Assembly (NCBI GenBank): GCA_963788935.1
Contig: CAWBIM010000004.1
Coordinates: forward strand, 496,001-560,000
Direction: 5' to 3'
DNA from: JAOPZW01 sp963788935
GTDB taxonomy: Bacteria; Actinomycetota; Thermoleophilia; Solirubrobacterales; Solirubrobacteraceae
Length of the DNA stretch: 64,000 bases
Shown here: piece after piece, positions 23,059 through 33,839 of the stretch
Position numbering within the stretch: position 1 is the first letter of the stretch
Layout of the letters: each line of letters opens with the position of its first letter
Notes under the pieces: generated by a model
Seen by the model: only the letters and a program-made list of their open reading frames with translations
Told to the model about the DNA's origin: nothing
Database searches by the model: none
Made by a program: the position numbers and the translations under genes

Positions 23059-23700
23059 TCGAGACCTCCGTTCGATCGTGTGTCGCGGGCTCGAGGACCC
23101 GCCCGCTGTCAGGGCGTCCGCGCCGGCCGCCGCGCGCCGGTCCCAACCGTGGAAGGGGGAGACGTCGCCCGCGTCCCACGCCTCGCGCAGCCCGGGCGCG
23201 CTCAGGTCCCAGTCGGGCCGCACCGCGCGCGTGACCTCGCGCAGGTCGTGCCACAGGTCGACGACCGACGGGCGGCCCCAGTACCAGTAGCCGTTGTAGA
23301 CCTTGTGGACCACGAGCCCGGGCCGGAGCACGACCGTGTGCGGGATCATCGGGTCGTTCTCGGGGTCCGTGTACTCCTGGATGTCGAGGTCCTTCTGGAC
23401 GATCCGGCCCGGGTCGGAGAGGAACGGCCACTGCGCGCCGACCGACGCGCGGAACTCCTGGGAGGTGTGGTGCGGGTCGGTCGAGATCGTCGCGATGCGC
23501 GTGTAGGCGACGGCGATCTGCGGATAGAAGGCCGCGAGCGCGAGGTGCTGCTGGTGCTCCTTGGGGCAGAAGTGGCCGCGCGCGAGCGTCAGGATCATCG
23601 GGTCGTCGCCCTGCAGCTCGCTGAGCCGGCGGGGGACGCTCTCGTGGTCGGGCAGCTCGTAGTCGGGGAAGCCGGCGCCGGGGACGATGTCGGGACGCAT
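23059..23700 (-). CDS. Peroxiredoxin-like (AhpC/TSA) protein, in frame with the downstream reductase
   Basis: Begins MRPDIVPGAGFPDYELPDHE at ATG 23700. The likely peroxidatic Cys45 is in LARGHFCPKEHQQHL; no resolving cysteine is seen in this domain. WPFLSDPGRIVQKDLDIQEY and VYNGYWYWGRPSVVDLWHDL are typical of this actinobacterial peroxiredoxin-like family, which normally ends near SPFHGW. Here no stop codon follows: about 28 linker residues lead straight into the reductase start. Either it is a true peroxiredoxin-reductase fusion (about 667 aa, 21697-23700), or a stop was lost by mutation or sequence error. Divergent from a large LuxR regulator. Confidence 0.75.
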
Positions 23701-23822
23701 GGCCGCCACGGTGACGCCGCGCGCGCCGGGTCGCGCCCGTGGGGTCCCCGGTCTCGCACCCTGGTTCGCGACGGACCGCAGCGCCCCCAGCGGCGGTCTC
23801 GAGTCGTCTAGGCTGGGCCGAG

Positions 23823-26594
23823 ATGGCCGGGTTCCGTTCGCCGGGGTTCCGTGGCCGGTCCAGCGAACGAGCGGTGCTCGACCGCTTGCTCGCGAACGTC
23901 CGCGGCGGCCAGAGCGCGGTCCTCGTCGTGCGCGGCGAGGCGGGCGTCGGCAAGTCCGAGCTGCTGCGCTACGCGGCCCGCGCCGCCACCGGGTTCCAGG
24001 TCGCCCAGACCGCCGGGGTCGAGTCCGAGATGGAGCTCCCGTTCGCGGGTCTGCACCAGCTCTGCGCGCCGATGCTCGACCGGCTCGACGCGCTGCCCGA
24101 GCCCCAGCGGCAGGCGCTCGGCGTGGCGTTCGGGCTGTCGACGGGCACGCCGCCCGATCGCTTCCTCGTGGCGCTCGCCGCACTCAGCCTCCTGGCCGAC
24201 GTCGGGGCCGAGCAGCCGCTGCTCTGCCTCGTCGACGACGCCCAATGGCTCGACGGCGCCTCCGCGCAGGTCCTCGGGTTCGTCGCGCGCAGGGTGCTGG
24301 CCGAGCCGCTGGCGATCGTGTTCGCCGTCCGCGAGCCGAGCCGGGAGCGCGGGCTCGCCGGCCTCCCCGAGCTGGCCCTCGCCGGGCTGGCGGAGGAGGA
24401 CGCGCGCATGGTGCTCGCGACGGTCGTCCCCGGGCGCCTCGACGACCGCGTCCGCGACCGGATCGTCGCCGAGACGCACGGCAACCCGCTCGCGCTGCTC
24501 GAGCTGCCGCGCGGCATGACGGCCGCGCAGCTCGCGGGTGGCTTCGGGGTCCTGGCCGCGCAGCCGCTCTCCGGGCGGATCGAGGAGCGCTTCCGAGAGC
24601 GGCTCGACCGGCTGACCGCGGAGGCGCGCCGGCTGCTGCTCGTCGCGGCCGCGGAGCCCATCGGCGACCCGCTGCTCGTGTGGCGCGCCGCCGAGCGCCT
24701 CGGGCTCGGCGTCTGGTCGCCGGCCGCTACCGAGGCCGAGGGCCTGATCGAGATCGGCGAGCGGGTGAAGTTCCGCCACCCGCTCGTGCGCTCGGCCGTC
24801 TACCGGTCGGCCGCGCCGGAGGAACGCCGGGCGGTGCACCTCGCGCTGGCCGAGGTGACCGACCCCGAGATCGACGCCGATCGCCGCGCCTGGCACCTCG
24901 CGTCGGCCGCCGCGGGGCCGGACGAGGAGATCGCGCTCGAGCTCGAGCACTCGGCCGGCCGCGCGCAGGCGCGGGGCGGGCTCGCCGCGGCCGCCGCGTT
25001 CCTCCAGCGCTCCGTCGCCTTGACGCGCGATCCGACGCAGCGGGCGGACCGCGCGCTCGCCGCCGCCGGGGCCAACCTCCATGCGGGGGCGTTCGACCCG
25101 GCCGTCGGGCTGCTCGCCGCGGCCGAGGCCGGGCCGCTCGACGAGATGCAGCGCGCCCGCGTCGACCTGCTGCGCGGCCAGATCGCGTTCGCCTCGAGCG
25201 TCGGCAACGACGCGCCGCCGCTGCTGCTCACGGCGGCCCGCCGCCTGGAGCCGCTCGACGGGGCCCTCGCGCGCGAGACGTACCTCGACGCGTGGGGCGC
25301 CGCGCTGTTCGCGGGCCGGCTGGCCGCGGCCGGAGGCCTGGTCGAGGTGTCGCGCGCGGCCCGCTCCGGCCCACCGGCGCCCGACCCGCCGCGTCCCTCC
25401 GACCTCCTGCTCGCCGGCCTCGCCACGCTCGTGACCGACGGCCGCGCAGCGGCCGCGCCGATGCTGGGCCGCGCGTCGCGGGCGTTCGCCGCCGAGACGC
25501 CGGCGGCCGACAACCTCCGCTGGGGCTGGCTGACGACGGTGCCCGCGAACGTGCTCTGGGACGACGAGACCTGGCACGCGCTCAACGTCCGCCAGGTCGA
25601 GCTCGCCCGCGACGCGGGCGCGCTCGCCCGGCTGCCGATCGACCTGACCGCCTCGACCGTGCTCCTCGTGCTCTATGGCGACTTCGCCCGCGCCGCGTCG
25701 GCGATCGCCGAGACCGACGCCGTCACGGAGGCCACCCAGACGCGGATCGCGCCGTACGGCGCCATGCTCCTCGCCGGCTTCCGTGGGCGGGAGGCCGAGG
25801 CCGGCGCGCTGATCCAGGCGGCGATCGACGAGGCCGTCGCCGGGGGCCAGGGGATCGGCGTGCAGTACGCGCACTGGGTCGCGGCGATCCTGGCCAACGG
25901 CCTGGCCCGCTACGACGAGGCGCGGGCCGCCGCCGAGCAGGTCGTGGGCGACACGCCGGCGCTCTTCCTCCCGGCCTGGGCGCTGCCCGAGCTCATCGAG
26001 GCGAGCGTCCGGACCGGCGACCTCGATCGCGCGGCGGACGCGCTCGAGCACCTGGCCGAGGCCACGACCGCGGGCGGGACGGACTGGGCGCTCGGGATCG
26101 AGGCCCGGTCGCGGGCGCTGCTGCGCGAGGGCGACGCCGCCGATGCGCTGTACCGGGAGGCGATCGACCGCCTCGGACGCACCCGGCTGCGGCCTGACCT
26201 CGCGCGCGCCCACCTCCTGCACGGCGAGTGGCTGCGCCGCGAGGGCCGCCGCGCCGAGGCCCGCGAACAGCTGCGCATCGCCCACGAGATGCTCGCCGGG
26301 ATCGGCATGGAGGCGTTCGCCGACCGGGCCCGGCGCGAGCTGCTCGTCACGGGCGAGCGGGTGCGCCGCCGCAACGCCGAGACGCGCGACGAGCTCACGC
26401 CGCAGGAGGAGCAGATCGCCCGGCTCGCCCGCGACGGCCTCTCGAATCCCGAGATCGGCGCCCGGCTCTTCCTCAGCCCGCGCACGGTCGAGTGGCACCT
26501 GCACAAGGTGTTCGCCAAGCTCGGGATCAGCTCGCGCAAGGGCCTGCACGAGGCGCTGCCGAGCGCCGACCAGACGAACGCGGCGCTGGCGTAG
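23823..26594 (+). CDS. Large LuxR-family ATPase regulator (LAL type)
   Basis: 923 aa. N-terminal AAA/STAND ATPase with Walker A GEAGVGKS (residues 38-45) and Walker B LLCLVDDAQWLD near 135; a long helical, TPR-like middle; and a C-terminal LuxR helix-turn-helix (ELTPQEEQIARLARDGLSNP, then TVEWHLHKVFAKLGISSR). Large ATP-binding LuxR regulators of this kind activate pathway genes in response to inducers. TAGGCT (23809-23814) lies 8 bases before ATG 23823, indicating a leaderless mRNA. Divergent from the peroxiredoxin/reductase genes, which may be its targets (inference). Confidence 0.88.
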   Translation: MAGFRSPGFRGRSSERAVLDRLLANVRGGQSAVLVVRGEAGVGKSELLRYAARAATGFQVAQTAGVESEMELPFAGLHQLCAPMLDRLDALPEPQRQALGVAFGLSTGTPPDRFLVALAALSLLADVGAEQPLLCLVDDAQWLDGASAQVLGFVARRVLAEPLAIVFAVREPSRERGLAGLPELALAGLAEEDARMVLATVVPGRLDDRVRDRIVAETHGNPLALLELPRGMTAAQLAGGFGVLAAQPLSGRIEERFRERLDRLTAEARRLLLVAAAEPIGDPLLVWRAAERLGLGVWSPAATEAEGLIEIGERVKFRHPLVRSAVYRSAAPEERRAVHLALAEVTDPEIDADRRAWHLASAAAGPDEEIALELEHSAGRAQARGGLAAAAAFLQRSVALTRDPTQRADRALAAAGANLHAGAFDPAVGLLAAAEAGPLDEMQRARVDLLRGQIAFASSVGNDAPPLLLTAARRLEPLDGALARETYLDAWGAALFAGRLAAAGGLVEVSRAARSGPPAPDPPRPSDLLLAGLATLVTDGRAAAAPMLGRASRAFAAETPAADNLRWGWLTTVPANVLWDDETWHALNVRQVELARDAGALARLPIDLTASTVLLVLYGDFARAASAIAETDAVTEATQTRIAPYGAMLLAGFRGREAEAGALIQAAIDEAVAGGQGIGVQYAHWVAAILANGLARYDEARAAAEQVVGDTPALFLPAWALPELIEASVRTGDLDRAADALEHLAEATTAGGTDWALGIEARSRALLREGDAADALYREAIDRLGRTRLRPDLARAHLLHGEWLRREGRRAEAREQLRIAHEMLAGIGMEAFADRARRELLVTGERVRRRNAETRDELTPQEEQIARLARDGLSNPEIGARLFLSPRTVEWHLHKVFAKLGISSRKGLHEALPSADQTNAALA

Positions 26595-27040
26595 CGAGGC
26601 GCTCGAGCAGCCGGTCGGCGAGCTCGGCGGGCGGCACGGTCGTCGTGAGGACGACGTCGGCCGAGCGGCGCAGGAGGGGCTCGACCTCCGCGAGGTCGCC
26701 GAGCACCTGGGCCAGCTCGGCGTCGTCGCGGCCGTACCGGTTGCCGGTCCGGGTTCGCAGGCGTGCGACGAGCACGGGCGTCGGCGCGGTGAGCAGCACG
26801 CGCAGGTCGAAGGGCAGCGCCGCCTGCTCCTCCGAGCAGCCGGCGAAGAACAGCAGGCCGTCGGGCTCGCGCGGCCAGCAGCTCGGCCACGCGGTCGACC
26901 CGCCAGCCCCAGCGGCCGTCCTCGCGCGGCTCGCTGAAGCCGTCGTCGTCGGCGTCGAGCGCGCGGTGGCCGCGCGCGCGGAGCTCGCGTACCAGCGTCG
27001 ACTTCCCCGTTCCGGACATGCCGGTCAGCAGCACCCGCAC
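26527..27040 (-). CDS. AAA/P-loop small-molecule kinase, interrupted by a frameshift
   Basis: GTG 27040 begins VRVLLTGMSGTGKSTLVREL (P-loop GMSGTGKST), then GHRALDADDDGFSEPR. This frame fails at about 26865-26880; the continuation (PDGLLFFAGCSEEQAALPFD, then LLTAPTPVLVARLRTRTGNR, ending PPAELADRLLERLA) lies in a second frame. One base shift in GCGCGGCC joins them into a protein of about 170 aa. The product resembles shikimate- or gluconate-kinase-like AAA proteins of unknown substrate. The end overlaps the LuxR gene by 68 bases. Likely a sequence error rather than a dead gene. Confidence 0.7.
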
Positions 27041-27089
27041 CGCGCGAGCATAGGGCCGCCGCGGCCGCGCGCTGTCAGCATGGCCCGCC

Positions 27090-28435
<1,346 letters not shown>

Positions 28436-28460
<25 letters not shown>

Positions 28461-29074
28461 GCGTCGGCCGTCCGCGCCGCGGCCGCCCGCGCCGCGCCGG
28501 GGTCCGTGCCTGCGGCGATGTCGGCCTCGCCCCAGGCCTCGCTCGACCGGCGGTTGAACGCCCGACCCTCCGCGGATGCCACCCACGCGTCGATCGCTGC
28601 GCGCGACGGGGGCTCGCCGTCGCCGAGGTGGAGGGTCAGGCCGAGGACGCCCCCGTCCCACCCGACGCCGACCGCGCCGGGGCCGAACTGGGCCCAGATC
28701 TCGTCGTCGACGTGGGCGATGTGGTCGAGCGAGAACCGGCTGCCGCCGCCGGGCTCGGGCGTGAGGGTCAGCTCGACCCACGAGGTCTGGCCGCCGTACT
28801 CCCAGGTCGCGGCGACGACGCGGGGCGGCTCGCAGCGCTCGATCGTCCCGGACGCATTGCCGGCGAACGCGTAGCGCCCGCCGAGCCGCAGGTCGCCCGA
28901 GACCGGCAGGAACCAGCGGGAGAGGCGCTCGGCGTTCGTGCACGCGTCCCAGAGGTCCTCGGGCGGCGTGGGGTAGACCCGCGCGATCGTGACGGTCCGC
29001 GCCTCGCCCGCGGGGAGCGTCCGGCGGCCGACGCGGCGCTCGACGGTGCTGATGTGGTGGGCGACGTCGATCAC
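28436..29074 (-). CDS. SRPBCC (AHSA1-type) domain protein
   Basis: 212 aa from GTG 29074, which overlaps the ArsR stop by 4 bases. A START-like ligand-binding fold is indicated by ARVYPTPPEDLWDACTNAER, LSRWFLPVSGDLRLGGRYAF, EPPRVVAATWEYGG and WVELTLTPEPGGGSRF, the typical AHSA1 order. The last 60 or so residues extend beyond the domain and are alanine-rich. ArsR-SRPBCC pairs are common in actinobacteria; the ligand is unknown and no enzyme activity is implied. Confidence 0.85.
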
Positions 29075-29430
29075 GGGGCATTCCTCTCGTCGGGGGTGGG
29101 GTCGAGCCGGCGGCGGCGCCGGCCGCGGGCGATCTCGGTGGCGAGCGCGTCGAGGTGGGGGGTCCAGAACGCTCGGAAGCGCTCGAGCCAGGCGTCGACG
29201 TCGCGCAGGGGCGCGGGGTCGACGGCGTACAGCCGGCGGGCGCCGTCGGGCCGCACGGTCGCGAAGCCGGCCTCGCGCAGCACGCGCAGGTGCTGGGACA
29301 CGGCGGGCTGCGAGATGCCGAACTCGGAGCGGATGACGTCGGTGATCGCGCCGGAGGTCTGCTCGCCGGCGGCGAGCAGTTCGAGGATCCGGCGGCGGAC
29401 CGGGTCGCCGAGGACGTCGAACGCGTGCAC
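29071..29430 (-). CDS. ArsR-family repressor
   Basis: About 119 aa. Winged helix with FDVLGDPVRRRILELLAAGE, FGISQPAVSQHLRVLREAGF (recognition helix) and VRPDGARRLYAVDPAPLRDV. No metal-binding cysteine pair is seen, so it is a non-metal subtype, as usual beside SRPBCC genes. GTG 29430 is chosen because GATACT (29445-29440 on minus) lies 9 bases upstream as a -10; a TTG at 29439 would abut that box. Coupled to the SRPBCC gene by a GTGA overlap. Confidence 0.87.
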   Translation of the reverse strand: MHAFDVLGDPVRRRILELLAAGEQTSGAITDVIRSEFGISQPAVSQHLRVLREAGFATVRPDGARRLYAVDPAPLRDVDAWLERFRAFWTPHLDALATEIARGRRRRRLDPTPDERNAP

Positions 29431-29453
29431 GGCGAGCAAAGTATCAACAATGG

Positions 29454-29463
29454 CTTATATAAG
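29454..29463. promoter_or_regulatory. Palindrome at the ArsR promoter
   Basis: CTTATATAAG is a perfect 10-bp palindrome about 25 bases upstream of the ArsR start, between a possible -35 (TCGACT on minus) and the -10 GATACT. It is AT-rich against a GC-rich background and is a good autorepression site candidate. Confidence 0.45.
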
Positions 29464-29469
29464 TCGAGA

Positions 29470-30880
29470 CTACAGCGCGCGGATCGCGTCCGCCAGCACG
29501 GCGATCCCCGTGTGGATCGTCGGCTCGGCGAGGGTGGCGTAGCCGAAGATCAGCCCGGGGCGGCCGGCGCCCGAGAGCCGGTACGGCGCGAGGCCGTGCA
29601 CCGCGACGCCGCGCTCGGCGGCCGCGCGCTGGACCGCCGTCTCGTCGAGGTCGTCGGGCAGGTACGCGACGAGGTGCAGCCCGGCCGCGATCCCCGCGGG
29701 CTCGAGCGCGGGCAGGTGCTCGCGCAGCGCGGTGAGGAGCGCGTCGCGGCGGCGGCGGTACAGCGGCCGCATCCGCCGCAGGTGGCGGTCGAACTCGCCG
29801 CGGTGCAGGAAGTCGGCGAACGCGAGCTGGTCGAGGACCGGCGAGCCGCGGTCGGCCAGCCGCTTGGCCTCCGCGAGCGGGCCGACGAGCCGCGGCGGGG
29901 CGACCAGCCAGCCGAGGCGCAGCCCGGGCGCGAGCGTCTTGCTCGCCGTGCCCGCGTAGACGACGCGGTCGGGGGCGAGACCCTGCATCGCGCCGACGGG
30001 CGCGCGGTCGTAGCGGTACTCGGCGTCGTAGTCGTCCTCGACGACGATCGCGCCGCGCTCGGCGGCCCAGCGCAGCGCCGCCGCACGGCGGTCCGGGGCG
30101 AGCACGCCGCCGGTCGGCCACTGGTGCGACGGCGTGAGGACGAGCGCGTCGGCGTCGATCCGCTCGAGCGCGTCGACCCGGATGCCGTGCGCGTCGACCG
30201 GCACCCCGACGACCTCGAGGCCGGCCGCGCGGGCGACCGGCACGGCGTCGTCGTCGGCCGACGGGTCCTCGACGGCCACCCGGGTCGCGCCGCCCCAGCC
30301 GAGGACCTGCACGATCAGCGCGATGCCCTGGGCGTAGCCGTTGACGACGATCACGTTCGTCCGGGCGGGCCGAGGTCCCGCGCACGCGGTTGAGGTGCTC
30401 GGCGAGCGCCGCGTGCAGGGCCGGGGCGCCGCGCCCGCCGACGTAGCCGAAGTCCTCGGCCGACGCGTCCGTGAGCACGCGCCGCATCGAGCGCAGCCAC
30501 GCCGCGCGCGGGAACTGCGAGCCGTCCGCGCGGCACGGGCAGAAGTCGATGGCCGCGGACGTCTCGACGGCGGGGGCGGGCAGGGCGGACGCCCGCTCCG
30601 GGCCGATCGCGACGCGGGTGTAGCCGCCCGAGCGCGCGGTCAGGTAGCCCTCGGCGACGAGCTGCTGGTAGGCCTCGACGACCACGCCGCGCGAGACGCC
30701 GAGCTCGCGCGCGAGGCGGCGCGGGTCGCCGGCAGCGCCGTGCCGCGCGGCAGGAGTCCCGGCCCGGATCGCGGCGCGGACCGACGTCTCGATCTGGCGA
30801 TGCAGGGCGACGCCCGAGCGTGGGCGCAGCGGCACCAGCACGTCGGCGGCAAATGGGAGATCGGTCCTCTCGAGCAGCAT
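29470..30880 (-). CDS. MocR/PdxR-type GntR regulator with aminotransferase-like domain, frameshifted
   Basis: ATG 30880 begins MLLERTDLPFAADVLVPLRP; a winged helix follows (LHRQIETSVRAAIRAG ... RLARELGVSRGVVVEAYQQL), then the linker and the aminotransferase-fold domain (VIVVNGYAQGIALIVQVLGW, VEDDYDAEYRYDRAPVGA, YAGTASKTLAPGLRLGWLVA with the PLP lysine). A one-base shift at about 30360-30385 separates the two halves. In addition, the conserved stretch expected after IRAG (LLPRGTALPATR) is out of frame between two compensating indels (about 30725-30765). MocR proteins sense PLP or amino metabolites. Divergent from the RibD-like reductase. Confidence 0.75.
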
Positions 30881-30885
30881 CGAAT

Positions 30886-30910
30886 CGGATCTTAAACCCG
30901 GACCGATCCG
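30886..30910. promoter_or_regulatory. Weak inverted repeat between MocR gene and RibD-like gene
   Basis: CGGATC (30886-30891) and GATCCG (30905-30910) form 6-bp arms with a 13-base spacer in the 46-base divergent gap. Possible MocR site; short arms make it uncertain. Confidence 0.25.
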
Positions 30911-30926
30911 TGCGAACGTCGATCCC

Positions 30927-31499
30927 ATGCGCAAGATCATCAACTCGACGTACATCAGTCTCGACGGCGTGGTCGAGGCGCCGCACCTCTGGCCGTCGCT
31001 CGGCCGCAAGGGCGACGACCGCGCCGGGCAGATCCAGACCGACCTGCTGCTGTCCTGCGACGCGGTCCTGATGGGCCGCCACACCTACGACGGCTTCGCG
31101 CCGGTCTGGACGACACGCTCGGGCGACCCGTTCTCCGACCGCATCAACACGATGCCGAAGTACGTCGTCTCGACCACGCTGCGCGACCCGCAGTGGCCCA
31201 ACACGCAGGTCATCGCGGGCGACGTCGCGGCCGAGATCACCCGCCTCAAGGAGGCGCCGGGAGGCGACATCGTGCAGTACGGATTCGGCGCCGTGACGCG
31301 TCTCATGCTCGAGCACGGGCTGCTCGACGAGGTGCGCCTCTGGATCCATCCGCTGACCGTCGGCCAGGGCACCCCCGGCGACCTGCTGTTCGGCGCGGCG
31401 CCCGCGACCGCGTTCGAACTGGCCGACACGATCCCGCTCGCCGACGGGATCGTGATCCTGAACTACCGCACGGAGGGGCCGTTGCCGCGCGCGGCGTAG
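30927..31499 (+). CDS. Dihydrofolate-reductase/RibD C-terminal-like reductase
   Basis: 190 aa. RKIINSTYISLDGVVEAP is the standard N-terminus of this DHFR-like family (RibD_C), followed by LSCDAVLMGRHTYDGFAPVW, a partial NADPH-binding segment (DIVQYGFGAVTRLMLEHGLL) and a terminal DGIVILNYR strand. Many such proteins are uncharacterised NADPH-dependent reductases in actinobacteria and are not true folate enzymes. Divergent from a MocR regulator that may control it. Confidence 0.85.
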   Translation: MRKIINSTYISLDGVVEAPHLWPSLGRKGDDRAGQIQTDLLLSCDAVLMGRHTYDGFAPVWTTRSGDPFSDRINTMPKYVVSTTLRDPQWPNTQVIAGDVAAEITRLKEAPGGDIVQYGFGAVTRLMLEHGLLDEVRLWIHPLTVGQGTPGDLLFGAAPATAFELADTIPLADGIVILNYRTEGPLPRAA

Positions 31500-31514
31500 G
31501 CCGCGGCGCGCGCG

Positions 31515-32579
31515 TCAGGCGCCGGCCGGGGTCAGGCGCTCGGCGAGATACGCGAGGCCGCGCGGGTAGCGGTAGTCGATGCCGCCGTGCGCGGCCTCGA
31601 AGATCTCGCACGCGACGTCCGTGACGCCGACCTCGGCCAGCGCGTCGCGGAAGGCGATGGCACCGAGCTCGAGGTACCACTCGTCCTTCGTGCCGCCGTC
31701 GAGGTAGATCGCGCTCAGGCCGCGCAGCGCGTCGGCGTGGCCGGGGACCATCCGCACCGGGTCCCAGGCCAGCCACCGCTCCCAGACGTCGTCGACGAGC
31801 CGGCCGGTCGCGAGGTCGAACGGCAGGTGGACGGTGCCGTCCTCGTCGGCCGAGAACGCGGCCGCGACGCCGTAGGTCAGGACGAGATCGGCGTCGGTGT
31901 CCTTGCTCATCGGCGGGCGCGAGGCGAAGTCCGCCCAGAAGCGCTCGTACGAGCCGTCGTAGGCGCGCAGCGCGCGCACGACCTTGCCGAAGCCCGGGAT
32001 GTAGCAGAGCTCGTAGAGCGCGTCGCCCGCGTGGCTGGCCAGCCCGCCGAAGAGGTCGGGGCGCAGCATCGGGGTGATCATCGCGCCGAACCCGCCGCTC
32101 GACTTCCCCGTGATGCCGCGGTGGGCGGCCTCCGGAAGCGTGCGGTACCGCGCGTCGACGAACGGCACGACCTCGTCGCAGAGGTAGGAGTGGTAGGGCC
32201 CGGTGCCGGGCGAGTCGACGAACTGGCTGCCGCCGTACGCGGTCCACGCGTCGACGAGGACGACGACGCACGGCGGCGCCTCGCCCGCGGCGAACAGCGC
32301 GTCCGCCGCCTCGGGGAACGTGGGGCGGAACGCCGAGCGGTTGTGCCACATCGGGACCGCCCCGGTGTAGCCCTGGATGACGTAGACGGACGGGTACCGG
32401 CGCTCGGGCTCGTCGTCGTAGCCGGGCGGGAGGTAGACCTCGAGCGGGCGCTCGGCCGGGTCGCCCAGCGGGTTGCCGGCGAGCAGCTCGCTCGTGAACT
32501 CGTGCCGTTCGATCCGCCCGGCGAGCGGGCGCGGGAAGGCGTTGGGGTAGGTGGACCAGCGGATGAGGGGCTCGGGCAC
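31515..32579 (-). CDS. Esterase-D/enterochelin-esterase-like serine hydrolase
   Basis: 354 aa. LEVYLPPGYDDEPERRYPSV and VIQGYTGAVPMW are the usual opening of the putative esterase family; the nucleophile elbow is GITGKSSGGFGAM (Ser in KSSGG). A late HGG (EAAHGGIDYRYPRG) supplies the catalytic His. No signal peptide is seen, so it is probably cytoplasmic. The substrate is unknown. Convergent with the RibD-like gene (15-base gap). Confidence 0.8.
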   Translation of the reverse strand: MPEPLIRWSTYPNAFPRPLAGRIERHEFTSELLAGNPLGDPAERPLEVYLPPGYDDEPERRYPSVYVIQGYTGAVPMWHNRSAFRPTFPEAADALFAAGEAPPCVVVLVDAWTAYGGSQFVDSPGTGPYHSYLCDEVVPFVDARYRTLPEAAHRGITGKSSGGFGAMITPMLRPDLFGGLASHAGDALYELCYIPGFGKVVRALRAYDGSYERFWADFASRPPMSKDTDADLVLTYGVAAAFSADEDGTVHLPFDLATGRLVDDVWERWLAWDPVRMVPGHADALRGLSAIYLDGGTKDEWYLELGAIAFRDALAEVGVTDVACEIFEAAHGGIDYRYPRGLAYLAERLTPAGA

Positions 32580-32660
32580 CCGCGCGAGGCTACCGGTCGG
32601 CCCCGGCCGCTCGGCCGCAGCCGGGTTTGCGTCGACCCCCGCTTAGGCTATGCCGCGGAT

Positions 32661-33791
32661 ATGGCCGGCCCCGAGGAGCGCGTCGTCGCCTTTCGCCCGC
32701 GCAGCATCATCGTCGCGGCGGTGCTGCTCGTCGCCGTCGGCGTCGTGCTGTGGATCGTCTGGGTGTCGCGCCGAGTGCTCGTCTGGACGTTCGTGTCGGC
32801 GTTCCTCGCCGTCGCGCTCAGTCCCGCCGTCGACGCCCTCCAGCGGCGCGGGCTCAAGCGGCGCGGCGCGGCGGCGGCGGTCGTCTACCTGGTCATGATC
32901 GCCGTCATCGCCGGGCTCGGCGCGCTGTTCGTCCCGACGCTCGTCGGCCAGGTCAACGACCTCGTCGACGCGGCACCGGGCTACGTGCAGGACCTGACGC
33001 ACGGCCGCGGACCGCTCGGGTTCCTCGAGACGAAGTACCACGTCGTCGAGCGCGTCCAGGACGCCGTGAGCGGCAACGGGTCCGGCCGCCTGGCGGGCGG
33101 GGCGACGGCGGCGCTCGACGTCACGCGCAGCGTCATCACGTTCGTCGCGGGCGTCGTGACGATCGCGTTCATGACCTTCTTCATGCTGCTCGAGGGCATC
33201 GCCTGGCGCGACCGGTTCATCGCCCTGCTGCCCGGGCACGTCCAGCCGCGCGCGCGGCGGATGACCCAGGAGATCGCCAAGACGATCGGCGGCTACGTCT
33301 CCGGCAACCTCCTGATCAGCCTGATCGCCGGCTTCTTCACGACGATCGTCCTGCTCGCGGTGGGCGTACCGTTCGCGCTCGCGCTCGGCCTCCTCGTCGC
33401 GATCCTCGACCTCATCCCGCTCGCCGGCGCGACCCTCGCCGCGATCATCGTCACGCTCGTCGCGCTGACGCACTCGCTGACGGCCGCGATCGTCGTCCTC
33501 GCGTTCTTCGTCGTCTACCAGCAACTGGAGAACCACCTGCTGCAGCCGATCGTCTACGGGCGCACGGTGCAGCTCTCGCCGCTGGCGATCCTCGTGTCCG
33601 TGCTCATCGGGGCCGAGGTCGCGGGCGTGATCGGGGCGCTCGGCGCGATCCCGGTCGCGGGCACGGTCCAGATCATCATCTCCGACTGGCTCCAGCACCG
33701 CCGCCCGCCGCCGCCCCCCTCGGACGTCCCGGAGACGTCGGTCGAGCTGCCGCCGTCGGCCGCCGCCGCCCTGCGCGCCGACGGGCCGTGA
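32661..33791 (+). CDS. AI-2E-family transporter (PerM/TqsA-like)
   Basis: About 376 aa. Eight or so hydrophobic helices, with the family hallmarks GGYVSGNLLISLIAGFFTTI, LLVAILDLIPLAGATLAAII (D-x-I-P-x-x-G) and VVYQQLENHLLQPIVYGRTV. Members include exporters of autoinducer-2, but most are of unknown substrate and some act as sodium antiporters. The start ATG 32661 has TAGGCT 11 bases upstream. The proline-rich C-terminus (PPPPPSDVPETSVELPP) is cytoplasmic. Confidence 0.88.
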   Translation: MAGPEERVVAFRPRSIIVAAVLLVAVGVVLWIVWVSRRVLVWTFVSAFLAVALSPAVDALQRRGLKRRGAAAAVVYLVMIAVIAGLGALFVPTLVGQVNDLVDAAPGYVQDLTHGRGPLGFLETKYHVVERVQDAVSGNGSGRLAGGATAALDVTRSVITFVAGVVTIAFMTFFMLLEGIAWRDRFIALLPGHVQPRARRMTQEIAKTIGGYVSGNLLISLIAGFFTTIVLLAVGVPFALALGLLVAILDLIPLAGATLAAIIVTLVALTHSLTAAIVVLAFFVVYQQLENHLLQPIVYGRTVQLSPLAILVSVLIGAEVAGVIGALGAIPVAGTVQIIISDWLQHRRPPPPPSDVPETSVELPPSAAAALRADGP

Positions 33792-33839
33792 GCGGCCGCG
33801 CGGCGCGGGGGCCGCACGCGCTGGCACACTGATACGCCC

